DNA of 64,000 bases from Phycisphaerae bacterium (GTDB lineage Bacteria; Planctomycetota; Phycisphaerae; Phycisphaerales; SM1A02), in NCBI GenBank assembly GCA_002705085.1, contig PAHO01000052.1, positions 1 through 64,000 of the forward strand. Direction: 5' to 3'. The notes beneath the pieces were generated by a model, which was not told the origin of the DNA, ran no database searches, and saw nothing but the letters and a program-made list of their open reading frames with translations. Shown piece by piece: positions 8,122 to 16,478 of the stretch. The stretch's first letter is position 1; the number at the start of each line of letters is the position of its first letter. The translations under genes and the position numbers were made by a program.

Positions 8122-9516
8122 TCAGCCTAGCAAGGCGTTGGGATCTTCAAGCAATCGTTTCACGGTGTTGAGGAAGCGAGCCCCTTCGGCCCCATCAACT
8201 ACGCGGTGGTCACAAGACAACGACATGGGCAGAGAAAGTCCGGCATAGATTCGACCATCTTTGGCCAGCACTTTTTCGTAACCACGTCCGACCGCCAAAA
8301 TGGCCACTTCGGGGTGATTGATCACGGGGGTGGCGAAGCGTCCGCCGTAGGACCCAACATTGGAAATGGTGAACGACGATCCGGTGAGCTCTTCGCGGGG
8401 GATGCTTCGATCTCGGCAGCCGGCTGCGAGTCGGGCCACCCCTTCGGCGGCCTCAACAATGGCGAGCTTCTCCGCGTTGCGAAGAACTGGAACCATCAAC
8501 CCTGCGTCGGAGTCCACGGCAATGCCGAGGTTCAAATTGCCTTTGCGATGGATTTCCGATTTTGCTTCGTCCACCACTGCATTGAGAGCTGGGTGCTCGC
8601 GAAGTCCGTGGGCCACCGCACGAATGACAAACGGCAAAAAGGACAACTTGCGACCGGTGATGGCCGAGTACTCCTTGCGCTTTCGGTCGAGATCGGTGAT
8701 GTCAGCTTCATCCACCACGGTGAAGTGCACCGCGGTCTTGACCGATCGATCGAGGGCCTCGGCAATCTTCCGCCGAACGCCCCGGAACGGGATGACTTCG
8801 GTGGTTCCTGAGGGGTCAACCGGGACAGGGGGAAGGGTTGATTCGCCGACAACGGCGGGCGCTGCGGCAGGGTTGGAGTGTTCCGGAATGTCCGCAACCG
8901 TCACTCGGGTGTTTGCTTGGTGGGAAGAGGCCTCCCCGGTGGCTCCATGCTGTGCGAATCGTTCCACATCGCTGGCGGTGACACGACCTCCACGGCCGGT
9001 GCCGAGCACACGATTGATGTCGACACCAAGTTGTTTGGCGATCCCTCGAACTGCTGGGGTCGCCAGCGCTCGGGCTTGCTCGGCCGGGGCTTCGGTTGCT
9101 TCCGTCCTTCGGCGGGTCAATGCCGACGGTGCAGCGCCGTCGTTGTTGACGCTTCCCACCACGGTGCCAGCGTCTTCCCGTTCTTCATTGGCCGGGCTTT
9201 CGGCCTCTGTGGTTTGGGTTGGCTCGGGGGTGATTGCGGTCTCGCCAGCGGTTTCGGCTTCTCCGTAACGAACCAGCACGGCGCCAACATTGATGATGTC
9301 CCCTTCAGCCCCGCACAGTTCGGTGACCACGCCCGCCCAAGGGCTCGGCACCTCGACCAGCGCTTTGTCCGTTTCCATCTCGGCCAGAGTTTGGTGTTCG
9401 GCGACGCGATCGCCCGCCGAAACCCGCCATTTGATGAGTTCGGCTTCGTGAACACCTTCACCAAGGTCTGGCAGGATGAAATGAGATTTGTCTGCGGGTT
9501 GTTTGACCTGGGCCAT
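8122..9516 (-). CDS. pdhC: 2-oxo acid dehydrogenase E2 (dihydrolipoyl acyltransferase)
   Basis: E2 core of a pyruvate or branched-chain oxoacid dehydrogenase complex, 464 residues. It has one lipoyl domain (about 12-87, METDKA with the lipoyl Lys51). A Pro/Ala/Glu-rich linker follows, then a peripheral subunit-binding domain (about 152-189, TPAVRGIAKQLGVDINRVLGTG). The catalytic domain (about 240-464) carries SCDHRVVDG with catalytic His437. The gene follows the E1 beta gene by 14 bases in the same operon. No E3 gene is in the window. Pyruvate is the default substrate, but the neighbouring acyl-CoA dehydrogenase leaves branched-chain oxoacids possible. Confidence 0.93.
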   Translation of the reverse strand: MAQVKQPADKSHFILPDLGEGVHEAELIKWRVSAGDRVAEHQTLAEMETDKALVEVPSPWAGVVTELCGAEGDIINVGAVLVRYGEAETAGETAITPEPTQTTEAESPANEEREDAGTVVGSVNNDGAAPSALTRRRTEATEAPAEQARALATPAVRGIAKQLGVDINRVLGTGRGGRVTASDVERFAQHGATGEASSHQANTRVTVADIPEHSNPAAAPAVVGESTLPPVPVDPSGTTEVIPFRGVRRKIAEALDRSVKTAVHFTVVDEADITDLDRKRKEYSAITGRKLSFLPFVIRAVAHGLREHPALNAVVDEAKSEIHRKGNLNLGIAVDSDAGLMVPVLRNAEKLAIVEAAEGVARLAAGCRDRSIPREELTGSSFTISNVGSYGGRFATPVINHPEVAILAVGRGYEKVLAKDGRIYAGLSLPMSLSCDHRVVDGAEGARFLNTVKRLLEDPNALLG

Positions 9517-9530
9517 AGGGAATTGTTCCG

Positions 9531-10517
9531 TCAGTAGCGAAGGGTTTCATTGATGGCTGCGATGATCCGATCGGGACCAGGAAGATATTCCATCTCAAGT
9601 TTGTAATAGGGCATGATGGTGTCGAAGCCGGCAACGCGTTGCACTGGTGCTTCCAAGTGCAAGAAGCATCGCTCGGTGACCAAAGATGAAATTTCTGAAG
9701 CCAAGCCGAGTGTCAGCGGGGCTTCTTGGCACACCACGCAGCGACCGGTTTTTTCAACCGACGCCAAGATGGTGTCTTCATCAAGTGGGCTGATGGTTCG
9801 AAGGTCGATCAGTTCGATTGAAGCATCGCTCTGCTCGGCGGCCTTGGCGGCTTCGACCACCATGGCGCCCCAAGCCACCACCGTGAGGTCGGTGCCTTCG
9901 GTGACCACTCGGGCTTTGCCGATGGGCAGGGTGTACGCCTCGTTGGGAACCGGTTCGCGGAAGGCACGATAAATACGCTTGGGTTCGAAGAAAATCACCG
10001 GGTCGGGATCGCGAATGGATGCAATCAAGAGCCCCTTGGCGTCATACGGTGTGGCGGGCATCACCACTTTGAGTCCAGGTTGGTGGGCGTAGATGGCTTC
10101 GGGTGCATCGGAGTGAAGCTCCGGAGCGTGGATGCCACCACCGTGCGGGACGCGTACGGTCATCGGGACGGTGAACCGACCTCGGGTCCGGGTGCGGAAC
10201 CGTGCGGCATGTGAGCAGAGCTGGTCGTAAGCCGGTCCCATGAATCCTTCAAACTGAAGTTCGGGAACCGGCCGCATGCCGTTCATCGCCAGCCCGATCG
10301 AACTGCCGATGATGCCCGATTCAGCCAGTGGAGAATCCACGACCCGGTCCGCGCCGAATTCAGCTTGCAAGCCTTCGGTGGCTCGGAACACGCCCCCGTT
10401 CAGCCCGACGTCTTCGCCCAGAATGATGACTCGGTCGTCCAGCCGCATCTCGCACGCCAGAGCATCGGTGACGGCTTGGACGAGCGTCATTTCGGTTTCA
10501 TTGGCAGCGGTGGTCAT
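9531..10517 (-). CDS. pdhB: 2-oxo acid dehydrogenase E1 beta subunit
   Basis: Beta subunit of the thiamine-diphosphate E1 component, 328 residues, the normal length for the separate-subunit type. Landmarks are ILGEDVG, VVDSPLAESGIIGSSIGLAMNG, the active-site-region PHGGGIHAPELHSDAPEA, and the C-terminal transketolase domain with IDLRTISPLDEDTI. It overlaps the alpha gene by 4 bases (ATGA) and is 14 bases from E2, so the three subunits are made from one message. The overall form is that of Gram-positive and mitochondrial-type heterotetrameric E1. Confidence 0.94.
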   Translation of the reverse strand: MTTAANETEMTLVQAVTDALACEMRLDDRVIILGEDVGLNGGVFRATEGLQAEFGADRVVDSPLAESGIIGSSIGLAMNGMRPVPELQFEGFMGPAYDQLCSHAARFRTRTRGRFTVPMTVRVPHGGGIHAPELHSDAPEAIYAHQPGLKVVMPATPYDAKGLLIASIRDPDPVIFFEPKRIYRAFREPVPNEAYTLPIGKARVVTEGTDLTVVAWGAMVVEAAKAAEQSDASIELIDLRTISPLDEDTILASVEKTGRCVVCQEAPLTLGLASEISSLVTERCFLHLEAPVQRVAGFDTIMPYYKLEMEYLPGPDRIIAAINETLRY

Positions 10518-11611
10518 GCGAGATCCTCCGGGAATTGACCCAGACTGGTGGTTCGTTTGCTGTCGCGTTGACGCTTGAGTGACTCGGGCAAGTCGGCGTA
10601 CATGTGGTCAAAGAATTCACTGCGGTCGGGTGCGGCGATGCCTTCGGCGTTGCTGATGATCTCGGCGACCCGTTCTTCACCCGACTTCATGGCCTTCTCA
10701 TGCTGACTCTTGTCCCAGAGGCCTTTCGCTTCCATCCAGCGTTGCAGTCTGGGAAGGGGATCACGGGCTTCCCAGGTTTCCAACTCTCCGGCATCGCGAT
10801 AGCGTCGGGCATCGTCGGCGGTGGTGTGGTCCCGCAACCGATAGGTCACCGCTTCGATGAAGGTGGGGCCTTCGCCCGCCCGGGCTCGTGCGACCGCGTC
10901 CTTCATGACTTTGGTCATGGCAAAGAGGTCGTTGCCATCCGCTCGAACGCAAGGCATGCCATAGGAAATGCCTCGTTGGGCAAATGTTTCACCAGCGGAT
11001 TGGACGCTTGAGGGGACCGAAATGGCCCATCCGTTGTTCTGGCAACAGAACACAACCGGAAGCTTCAAACTGGCGGCAAAGTTGGCGGCTTCGTGGAAGT
11101 CGCCTTCACTGGTGGCCCCATCGCCAAAGAACGTGACCGCGATCGCGCCGGTTTTCTTGGCTTTTTCAGCCCAAGCCAGCCCCGCGGCATGCAGCATTTG
11201 GGTGCCGATGGGAATGGCAATGGGTGTGGCGTTGACGCCGGCGGGAATGTGGTTGCCGCGTTCATCGCCCATCCAGTGCAACAAGATGCATTCTGGGGGC
11301 AACCCATGCCAGAACAAGCCCGTGTTCTCTCGGTAACAGGTGACAAGCCAGTCGGCTTTGTCGATAGCCAAAGCGGCGGCCAGTGATGGCATTTCTTGCC
11401 CGGTGTTTTGGGGATATGTACCCATACGTCCAGATCGCTGGAGCTTGAATGCGGTTTCATCAAGTTGTCGGCAGAAGACCAGGTGCTCCATGATGGCGGG
11501 CAGTTGATCCTCAGGGATCAAACCTTGCCCTAGAGATTCATCAAAGGCGCCGTGCTCATCAAGGATGGACACGTGGTCGATCCGGGTTTCATAGGCAGTC
11601 GTAATGGGCAT
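10514..11611 (-). CDS. pdhA: 2-oxo acid dehydrogenase E1 alpha subunit
   Basis: Alpha subunit of E1, 365 residues. It carries the thiamine-diphosphate motif FFGDGATSEGDFHEA...QNNGWA and the regulatory-loop region RLRDHTTADDARRYR. Near the N-terminus, RMGTYPQNTGQE matches the PdhA/BkdA family. E1 catalyses decarboxylation and reductive acylation of the lipoyl arm. It lies 24 bases downstream of the acyl-CoA dehydrogenase gene and overlaps pdhB by ATGA. Family resemblance is nearest to Bacillus-like PdhA, but the operon context also fits a branched-chain enzyme. Confidence 0.93.
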   Translation of the reverse strand: MPITTAYETRIDHVSILDEHGAFDESLGQGLIPEDQLPAIMEHLVFCRQLDETAFKLQRSGRMGTYPQNTGQEMPSLAAALAIDKADWLVTCYRENTGLFWHGLPPECILLHWMGDERGNHIPAGVNATPIAIPIGTQMLHAAGLAWAEKAKKTGAIAVTFFGDGATSEGDFHEAANFAASLKLPVVFCCQNNGWAISVPSSVQSAGETFAQRGISYGMPCVRADGNDLFAMTKVMKDAVARARAGEGPTFIEAVTYRLRDHTTADDARRYRDAGELETWEARDPLPRLQRWMEAKGLWDKSQHEKAMKSGEERVAEIISNAEGIAAPDRSEFFDHMYADLPESLKRQRDSKRTTSLGQFPEDLA

Positions 11612-11635
11612 GTGTGTTGATCCTAACTTCGCGGC

Positions 11636-13591
11636 TTATGCGTCGGAGGTCAGCTTCTGGACGGGCTCGCCGGAGTACTGGGAGCCATCGCCAAACTGTG
11701 TGATGCCATCTTGCTTCAAGGGACGGCCCTTGCCGAACGCATCTGGGTCGGGTGTGGATTCTGGCATGGCGTAGTGGGCTTGTGGTCGGCGGCTGGATTC
11801 TGCCAACGCCACTTTTGCACATTCTCGCATGGCCTCATCGCTGTTCCGGTTCATCCCTAAGAACTCCGCATCAACAGCTTCAAACGCCAGCGAGCAGAAG
11901 TAGCGGGCGACGGTGGTCTCTTCTTTGATGCGCGGGGCATCTTTGCTGGTCTCCATCGTTTGTTGCAAGCGTGAGAGGGTGCAGAACACCGCGTGCAGCC
12001 AGATGGCGGCCCAAGAGAATCGCCGTTGCACCATCTGGTTTGACACCATGCCCTCCTTGTGTTCCCAACTCATTTGAACAAGTTGGTGGGAGAGCTCTTG
12101 CACTCGAGCTTCAGCCCGCCCGGCAATGTCTCGGAGTTCAGGCTTCACCATCCGCATGCGTGGTTTGGCCCGCCGAATACCCCCAAAGAGTTCAGTGGCC
12201 AATCGCAAGCCGGAGAGAGGGAAGGCCCAAGGTTTTTCTTTCATGGCCAACAAGCGTTCTGAGAACTGCTTTGCCCCGTAAGCAAAGACGAACGAGTGCA
12301 TGACTTCGTTGGCTCCCTCCACCACCGTGTTGATCCGGCTGTCCCGCCAAACCCGCTCGAGTTCATTTTCGGTCATGAAGCCTTCACCACCCATGACTTG
12401 AATGGCGGCGTCGGGGCCTTCGAAGCCGAAGTGGGAGCAGAAGATTTTGCAAATCGCGGTTTCCAGCATGATGTCTTCATCACCTCGATCCACCATCCCG
12501 GTTGTGTAGGTCAGCATCGATTCCATGGCGTAGACCCATGCTCGCTGTTTGGCAATGTTGTCTTGGACGAGATCAAACTCGCCAATCGGCCGGTCAAATT
12601 GGTGTCGGTACTGCGCCCATTTGGAACTTTGAGCGAGGGCGGTCCGTGCCGCACCAACCATGCCGGCCGAAAGGGTGCATCGGCCGTAATTCAAACATGT
12701 CAAGGCGACGTTCAAGCCTCGTCCTTCGTGGTGGAGCAGATGGGCCTTCGGAACTTTGACGTCTTTGAACTCCATCCGTGCTTGCCAGGTCCCACGAATA
12801 CAACTCTTGGAGCGGTTGCATGAGGTGATTTTGACACCCTCCATGTCTGGCGTGCAGATCAATGCAGTGACCTTGTCTTTGGCTTTGCCGGTCTTGGGAT
12901 CGACAATCTTTTGTTTGCCCATGACGGTGAAGATGCCGGACAACGCGCCACTGGTGGCCCATTTCTTTTCTCCAGAACGGATAATGAAATCGCCATTTTC
13001 ATCCTTCTCGATCCGCGTTTCTTGGCCTCCCGCATCGCATCCCACATTCGGTTCGGAGAGGCAGAACGCCGAGAGGGTGTCTTTGCAGATCCGGGGCAGG
13101 AAGGTGGTCTTTTGGGCTTCGGTGCCAAAGAGCATGATGGCGCCGCACCCAATGGATTGGTGGGCCGAGACGACGACCGCAGTGGAGCCGCAGGTTTCGC
13201 CAAGCCGGGCCAGCACTCGGTTGTAGGACGTGATCCCGAAGCCGCCTCCGCCGTACTTCTGCGGCGCGATCATCCCCATGACGCCCAAGTCAAAAAGGCG
13301 GGTGATCACCCAGTCGGGGATGTTCTGTGTTTGGTCGATTTCAACCGTCGGATGCTCTGTTTGGAGATAAACATCGAGCTTTGCGAGCAGTTCGTCACAT
13401 CTGGCGCGTTCCTCGTCGCTTTCCACCGGCATCGGGAAAATCAATTCCTCGCGGATCCGTCCCCAGAACAAATTCTTGATGAACCCCATGGTGGAGGGGT
13501 CGGGGCCCAGCATTTCCTGAGCTTGCTCGATTTGCTTGCGGTCTTTGGCGGAGACGTTCTTCAGGCTCTTTGCCAGATCAGGTTGCGACAT
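11636..13591 (-). CDS. Acyl-CoA dehydrogenase with C-terminal extension
   Basis: A 651-residue FAD-dependent acyl-CoA dehydrogenase catalysing the first oxidation of beta-oxidation. CLSEPNVGCDAGG and KKWATSGALSG are the FAD/substrate-binding signatures; VVEGANEVM contains the likely catalytic Glu. About 150 residues follow the usual C-terminus, as in the larger FadE/VLCAD/ACAD9-like members. The ATG at 13589-13591 is chosen because AAGGAG (13599-13604) lies seven bases upstream; an open frame to 13651 is not used. It is the first gene of the operon with E1/E2. Its promoter region holds a perfect palindrome, suggesting control by a transcription factor. The chain-length or branched-chain preference cannot be read. 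Confidence 0.93.
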   Translation of the reverse strand: MSQPDLAKSLKNVSAKDRKQIEQAQEMLGPDPSTMGFIKNLFWGRIREELIFPMPVESDEERARCDELLAKLDVYLQTEHPTVEIDQTQNIPDWVITRLFDLGVMGMIAPQKYGGGGFGITSYNRVLARLGETCGSTAVVVSAHQSIGCGAIMLFGTEAQKTTFLPRICKDTLSAFCLSEPNVGCDAGGQETRIEKDENGDFIIRSGEKKWATSGALSGIFTVMGKQKIVDPKTGKAKDKVTALICTPDMEGVKITSCNRSKSCIRGTWQARMEFKDVKVPKAHLLHHEGRGLNVALTCLNYGRCTLSAGMVGAARTALAQSSKWAQYRHQFDRPIGEFDLVQDNIAKQRAWVYAMESMLTYTTGMVDRGDEDIMLETAICKIFCSHFGFEGPDAAIQVMGGEGFMTENELERVWRDSRINTVVEGANEVMHSFVFAYGAKQFSERLLAMKEKPWAFPLSGLRLATELFGGIRRAKPRMRMVKPELRDIAGRAEARVQELSHQLVQMSWEHKEGMVSNQMVQRRFSWAAIWLHAVFCTLSRLQQTMETSKDAPRIKEETTVARYFCSLAFEAVDAEFLGMNRNSDEAMRECAKVALAESSRRPQAHYAMPESTPDPDAFGKGRPLKQDGITQFGDGSQYSGEPVQKLTSDA

Positions 13592-13603
13592 CGGTAGACT
13601 CCT

Positions 13604-13620
13604 TAGGATGCAGCATCCTA
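13604..13620. promoter_or_regulatory. Perfect 17-base palindrome, candidate operator
   Basis: TAGGATGC-A-GCATCCTA, two exact 8-base arms around a single base. It lies 13 bases upstream of the acyl-CoA dehydrogenase ATG and partly overlaps its Shine-Dalgarno. The outer TAGGAT (13615-13620, minus strand) could itself serve as the -10 box, so a bound dimer would block transcription. A hairpin covering the ribosome-binding site is an alternative role. Confidence 0.55.
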
Positions 13621-13672
13621 TGTCGCAAAGCATCGGTTCGGCTTGTCGCAATATGAGAAAGATGTGCCCTCA

Positions 13673-14197
13673 ATGAGTCGAAGAGTGATCCTCATTGCCG
13701 CCCATGCTCGAAATCGGGTGATTGGTCAGGCTGGTGACATGCCTTGGCATCTGCCGGATGATCTCAAGCACTTCATGCAAGCCACGCTGGGCGGCGTGGT
13801 GGTGATGGGCCGCAAGACCTTTGAGAGTTTGAAGGGCCCTCTGCCTCGGCGTCGCAACATCGTGATCACGCGAAATTCCGAGTGGCAGCACGAAGGGGTT
13901 GAGCAAGCTTCATCATTGGAAGAAGCACTGGCCATGGCGGGTGGGGATGCGGTTCACATTGCGGGAGGCGGTGAGATCTACCGAGCTGCTTTACCGATCG
14001 CCACCCATTTGGACCTGACGGAGATTGATGCTGATCCAGTGGGGGATACGTTTTTCCCTGAGTTCGATCGGTCTGAATGGCGCGAGGTTGCCTCCGAGCA
14101 TCATCCTGCGGATGAACGGCATGCTCATGCGTTTACGTTCCGCATGTACGAGCGGGTGGAGGATTTAATCGCGGACCGAGACCACGGCGCGCCATAG
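13673..14197 (+). CDS. folA: Dihydrofolate reductase
   Basis: Reduces dihydrofolate to tetrahydrofolate with NADPH. The 174-residue protein has the classic order: SRRVILIAAHARNRVIGQAGDMPWHLPDDL with the active-site loop and catalytic Asp, then VVVMGRKTFESL, RRRNIVITRN and HIAGGGEIYRAAL. The ATG at 13673 gives the normal N-terminus; the open frame ten codons upstream is not needed. The 3' end overlaps the convergent lipoprotein gene by 33 bases. It is divergent from the acyl-CoA dehydrogenase operon, and the palindrome lies between them. No thyA is nearby in the window. Confidence 0.95.
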   Translation: MSRRVILIAAHARNRVIGQAGDMPWHLPDDLKHFMQATLGGVVVMGRKTFESLKGPLPRRRNIVITRNSEWQHEGVEQASSLEEALAMAGGDAVHIAGGGEIYRAALPIATHLDLTEIDADPVGDTFFPEFDRSEWREVASEHHPADERHAHAFTFRMYERVEDLIADRDHGAP

Positions 14198-14554
14198 GGT
14201 CCCGTCTGATTCCAAGAGACCGCTGACCAGCCGGGTCACACGATCCGAGCGCCAGAAGTCATCTGGCACTGGTCGTTCGCCGAATTTATCTCGAAAATCA
14301 CGCAGATTCAGACGCTTGGGCTGGTTGGCTTGAAGTGGTCCTGCGTCCAGGACGAATCGTTCGTTGAGCCAAACGGAAGCGCCTTGGGGGAAGTCCCGGT
14401 CGCTCTGAACAATGAGGTCTCCTGCAGCAACGATGATGGTGCTGTTGCTGGAGCTCTTTGGCAGTTCGGGAAACGCTCGGGTGGCAAACGCGGGAACCAT
14501 CCGAGGGCTTTGGCAGGCCAGAAGCAACAACGAGAACAACATGGTGGTACGCAC
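14165..14554 (-). CDS. Small putative lipoprotein
   Basis: A 129-residue protein of unknown function with a lipoprotein signal. From the GTG at 14552-14554 it reads MRTTMLFSLLLLACQS, with lipobox LLAC and a basic residue before the hydrophobic run; the ATG at 14542 would lose that charge. TACGCT (14562-14567, minus) lies seven bases before the GTG. The mature part has STIIVAAGDLIVQSDRDFP, FVLDAGPLQANQPKRLNLRDFRDKFG and RVTRLVSGLLESDGTLWRAVVSVRD, which looks like a small alpha/beta or beta-sandwich domain. Its last 33 bases overlap the end of folA on the other strand. A much longer frame runs upstream to 15250 but is antisense to the dihydrouridine synthase gene. Confidence 0.65.
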   Translation of the reverse strand: MRTTMLFSLLLLACQSPRMVPAFATRAFPELPKSSSNSTIIVAAGDLIVQSDRDFPQGASVWLNERFVLDAGPLQANQPKRLNLRDFRDKFGERPVPDDFWRSDRVTRLVSGLLESDGTLWRAVVSVRD

Positions 14555-14561
14555 GAATCCG

Positions 14562-14571
14562 AGCGTAGCAT
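14562..14571. promoter_or_regulatory. Overlapping divergent -10 boxes
   Basis: TACGCT on the minus strand (14562-14567) lies seven bases before the lipoprotein GTG. TAGCAT on the plus strand (14566-14571) lies ten bases before the dihydrouridine synthase ATG at 14582. The overlap geometry matches that at 2931-2940 and 36242-36251. Confidence 0.4.
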
Positions 14572-14581
14572 GGTGGGTCAG

Positions 14582-15724
14582 ATGACGACTGTTGACGAGC
14601 CTGATGGTCCACTCCCAGATCGGGTGCTGTCGCGCCCCTTGGCCGACATTGCTCGAGAAACCACCATTGATCCGCGGGTGCCGGCCTTGGTCCCGGGCTT
14701 CGATGCGCCCTTTTTTCAGGCGGGTTTGGCGGGGTACTCCGATGCCCCGATGCGCTTGATGGCGCGTCGCCACGGCTGTCCTTTTTGTGTGACCGAAGCA
14801 CTGTTGGATCGCACGTTGATTTCCGGGGGCAAAGGTCGTACGAGGGAAGACCCGGACCTGCTGGCGGAACAATGTGGCACCGGTGACTTGGAAGAAAATC
14901 GTGCCGCTGGCCTCGAGGACCATCCCATTGCAGGACAGTTGATGGGCACCCAGCCAGAGGAAATGGCACGGGGCGCAGAAATCCTGCTTGATTTTGGGTA
15001 CGAAGTGGTGGATTTGAACTTCGCCTGCCCGGTGAAGAAAGTGAAGCGCCGCAACCGAGGAGGTCATTTTCTCGCTCATCCAGAGGAAGCCATTGCGGTG
15101 TTCAAAGCCGTCCGGCAGGTTGTTCCCGACAAGGTCCCGATTACCGTCAAACTCCGAAGGGCTTGGGATGACACGGATGCCATGACCGCTGCATTCCATG
15201 AAGTCTTCGATGCGATCTACGACATGGGGGCGGCGTGGGCCACCGTCCACTGCCGCACGGTCGAACAGCGATACAAAGGACCGGGGCGATGGTCATTTTT
15301 GACCGAACTTCGCGCGCAGCATCCGGACCGCTTGTTTTTTGGTTCGGGTGACATCTGGACCGCTCAGGATGTGTTTGCGATGCTCGATGTCACCGGGGTG
15401 ACCGGTGTCTCCGTGGCCCGGGGTTGCATCGGAAATCCTTGGATCTTCCGCCAGTGCAGGCAAATGATGGCCGGGGAAGCCCCCACCGAACCAACTTTGG
15501 CCGAGCAACGCGACGTCCTGTTGGAGCACCTTCGACTTTCCACCGAACTGCACGGGGAGCGGGGGGCCTCCAAGATGATGCGGAAGTTTGGTATTCGGTT
15601 CGCCAAGCACCACCCCGAGGGCAACCGCGTCAAAGCCGATTTCATCGCTTGTGATTCAAGAGCCGCGTGGCACCGTGTGCTCGAGGCCCATTACCCCACC
15701 GATCAAATCAGCATTCCCACATAA
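14582..15724 (+). CDS. tRNA-dihydrouridine synthase
   Basis: Flavoenzyme of the Dus family that reduces uridines in the tRNA D-loop, about 380 residues. FFQAGLAGYSDAPMR is the N-terminal FMN-binding pattern. GQLMGTQPEEM and VDLNFACPVKKV give the conserved CP with catalytic Cys near residue 149. VPITVKLRRAWDD and VARGCIGNPWIFRQ complete the TIM-barrel FMN site. The start is uncertain: ATG at 14570 is four codons upstream; 14582 is preferred because TAGCAT ends ten bases before it. It is divergent from the lipoprotein gene and ends 10 bases before the dienelactone hydrolase-like gene. Confidence 0.93.
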   Translation: MTTVDEPDGPLPDRVLSRPLADIARETTIDPRVPALVPGFDAPFFQAGLAGYSDAPMRLMARRHGCPFCVTEALLDRTLISGGKGRTREDPDLLAEQCGTGDLEENRAAGLEDHPIAGQLMGTQPEEMARGAEILLDFGYEVVDLNFACPVKKVKRRNRGGHFLAHPEEAIAVFKAVRQVVPDKVPITVKLRRAWDDTDAMTAAFHEVFDAIYDMGAAWATVHCRTVEQRYKGPGRWSFLTELRAQHPDRLFFGSGDIWTAQDVFAMLDVTGVTGVSVARGCIGNPWIFRQCRQMMAGEAPTEPTLAEQRDVLLEHLRLSTELHGERGASKMMRKFGIRFAKHHPEGNRVKADFIACDSRAAWHRVLEAHYPTDQISIPT

Positions 15725-15734
15725 GATCAGCGCC

Positions 15735-16469
15735 ATGAGTACCCATGATTTTGAATACGAGTGTGCAGGGACCATGGCCCGTGGCTTGTTGGCCTTGCCA
15801 GAAGTTCGAGAAGGGGAAGAAGATCTTGCCCCTCCCTATCCCGGTGTTGTGGTGTGCCACGCATGGAAAGGGCCGGGTTCTTTTGAACGTGAGCGTGCTG
15901 AAGAATTGGCCGAGATGGGCTTTGCGGTCCTGGTTGCCGATGTGTATGGCGGACAACGGGCCAACGACAACGATGAGGCCGCTGCCTTGATGAACCCGCT
16001 CATGGAAGATCGCGGTGGAGTGTTGAAGGACCGGCTGCATGCTTCGGTGGCGGCACTTCAAAGTCATGAACTTGTGGACGCCTCCCGTTGTGCGGCCATC
16101 GGCTACTGCTTCGGTGGTTTGTGCGTGTTGGACTTGGCCCGTTCGGGGGCTGACTTGCGTGCGGTCGTCTCCTTTCATGGATTGCTGGCTGGTCACGAAT
16201 TTGAAGCGACGCCGCTGGCTTCGGTGTTGGCCTGCCATGGGTGGGATGATCCAATGGCCACGCCAGAAGCCGTGGTTGAGTTTGGCGCTGAGATGACCAA
16301 GATCGGTGCCGATTGGCAGTTGCATGGGTATGGCAACGCCATGCATGCGTTTACCAACCCTGAGGCCAATGACCCATCTTTCGGAACGGTCTACGACGTC
16401 ACTGCTGACGCAAGATCGTTCCGTTCCATGGTCGACTTCCTCTTTGAGCGTTTGGAAGCCGACGAGTAA
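15735..16469 (+). CDS. Dienelactone hydrolase family protein
   Basis: Alpha/beta hydrolase of 244 residues. GYCFGG carries a Cys nucleophile near residue 125, as in dienelactone hydrolase. The downstream Asp (ACHGWDDPM) and His (YGNAMHAFTNP) complete the triad. PGVVVCHAWKGPGSFERERAEELAEMGFAVLVADVYG is the first part of the fold. Cytoplasmic, no signal peptide. The ATG at 15735 fits; a longer open frame upstream overlaps the dihydrouridine synthase gene. The natural substrate is unknown, as for most family members outside aromatic-degradation clusters, and no such cluster is present. Confidence 0.88.
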   Translation: MSTHDFEYECAGTMARGLLALPEVREGEEDLAPPYPGVVVCHAWKGPGSFERERAEELAEMGFAVLVADVYGGQRANDNDEAAALMNPLMEDRGGVLKDRLHASVAALQSHELVDASRCAAIGYCFGGLCVLDLARSGADLRAVVSFHGLLAGHEFEATPLASVLACHGWDDPMATPEAVVEFGAEMTKIGADWQLHGYGNAMHAFTNPEANDPSFGTVYDVTADARSFRSMVDFLFERLEADE

Positions 16470-16478
16470 CCGAACTCC

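Noticed and set aside
14555-15250. Long minus-strand open frame continuing upstream of the small lipoprotein
   Set aside because: It is antisense to the clear dihydrouridine synthase gene, and the lipoprotein signal sequence begins at 14554.
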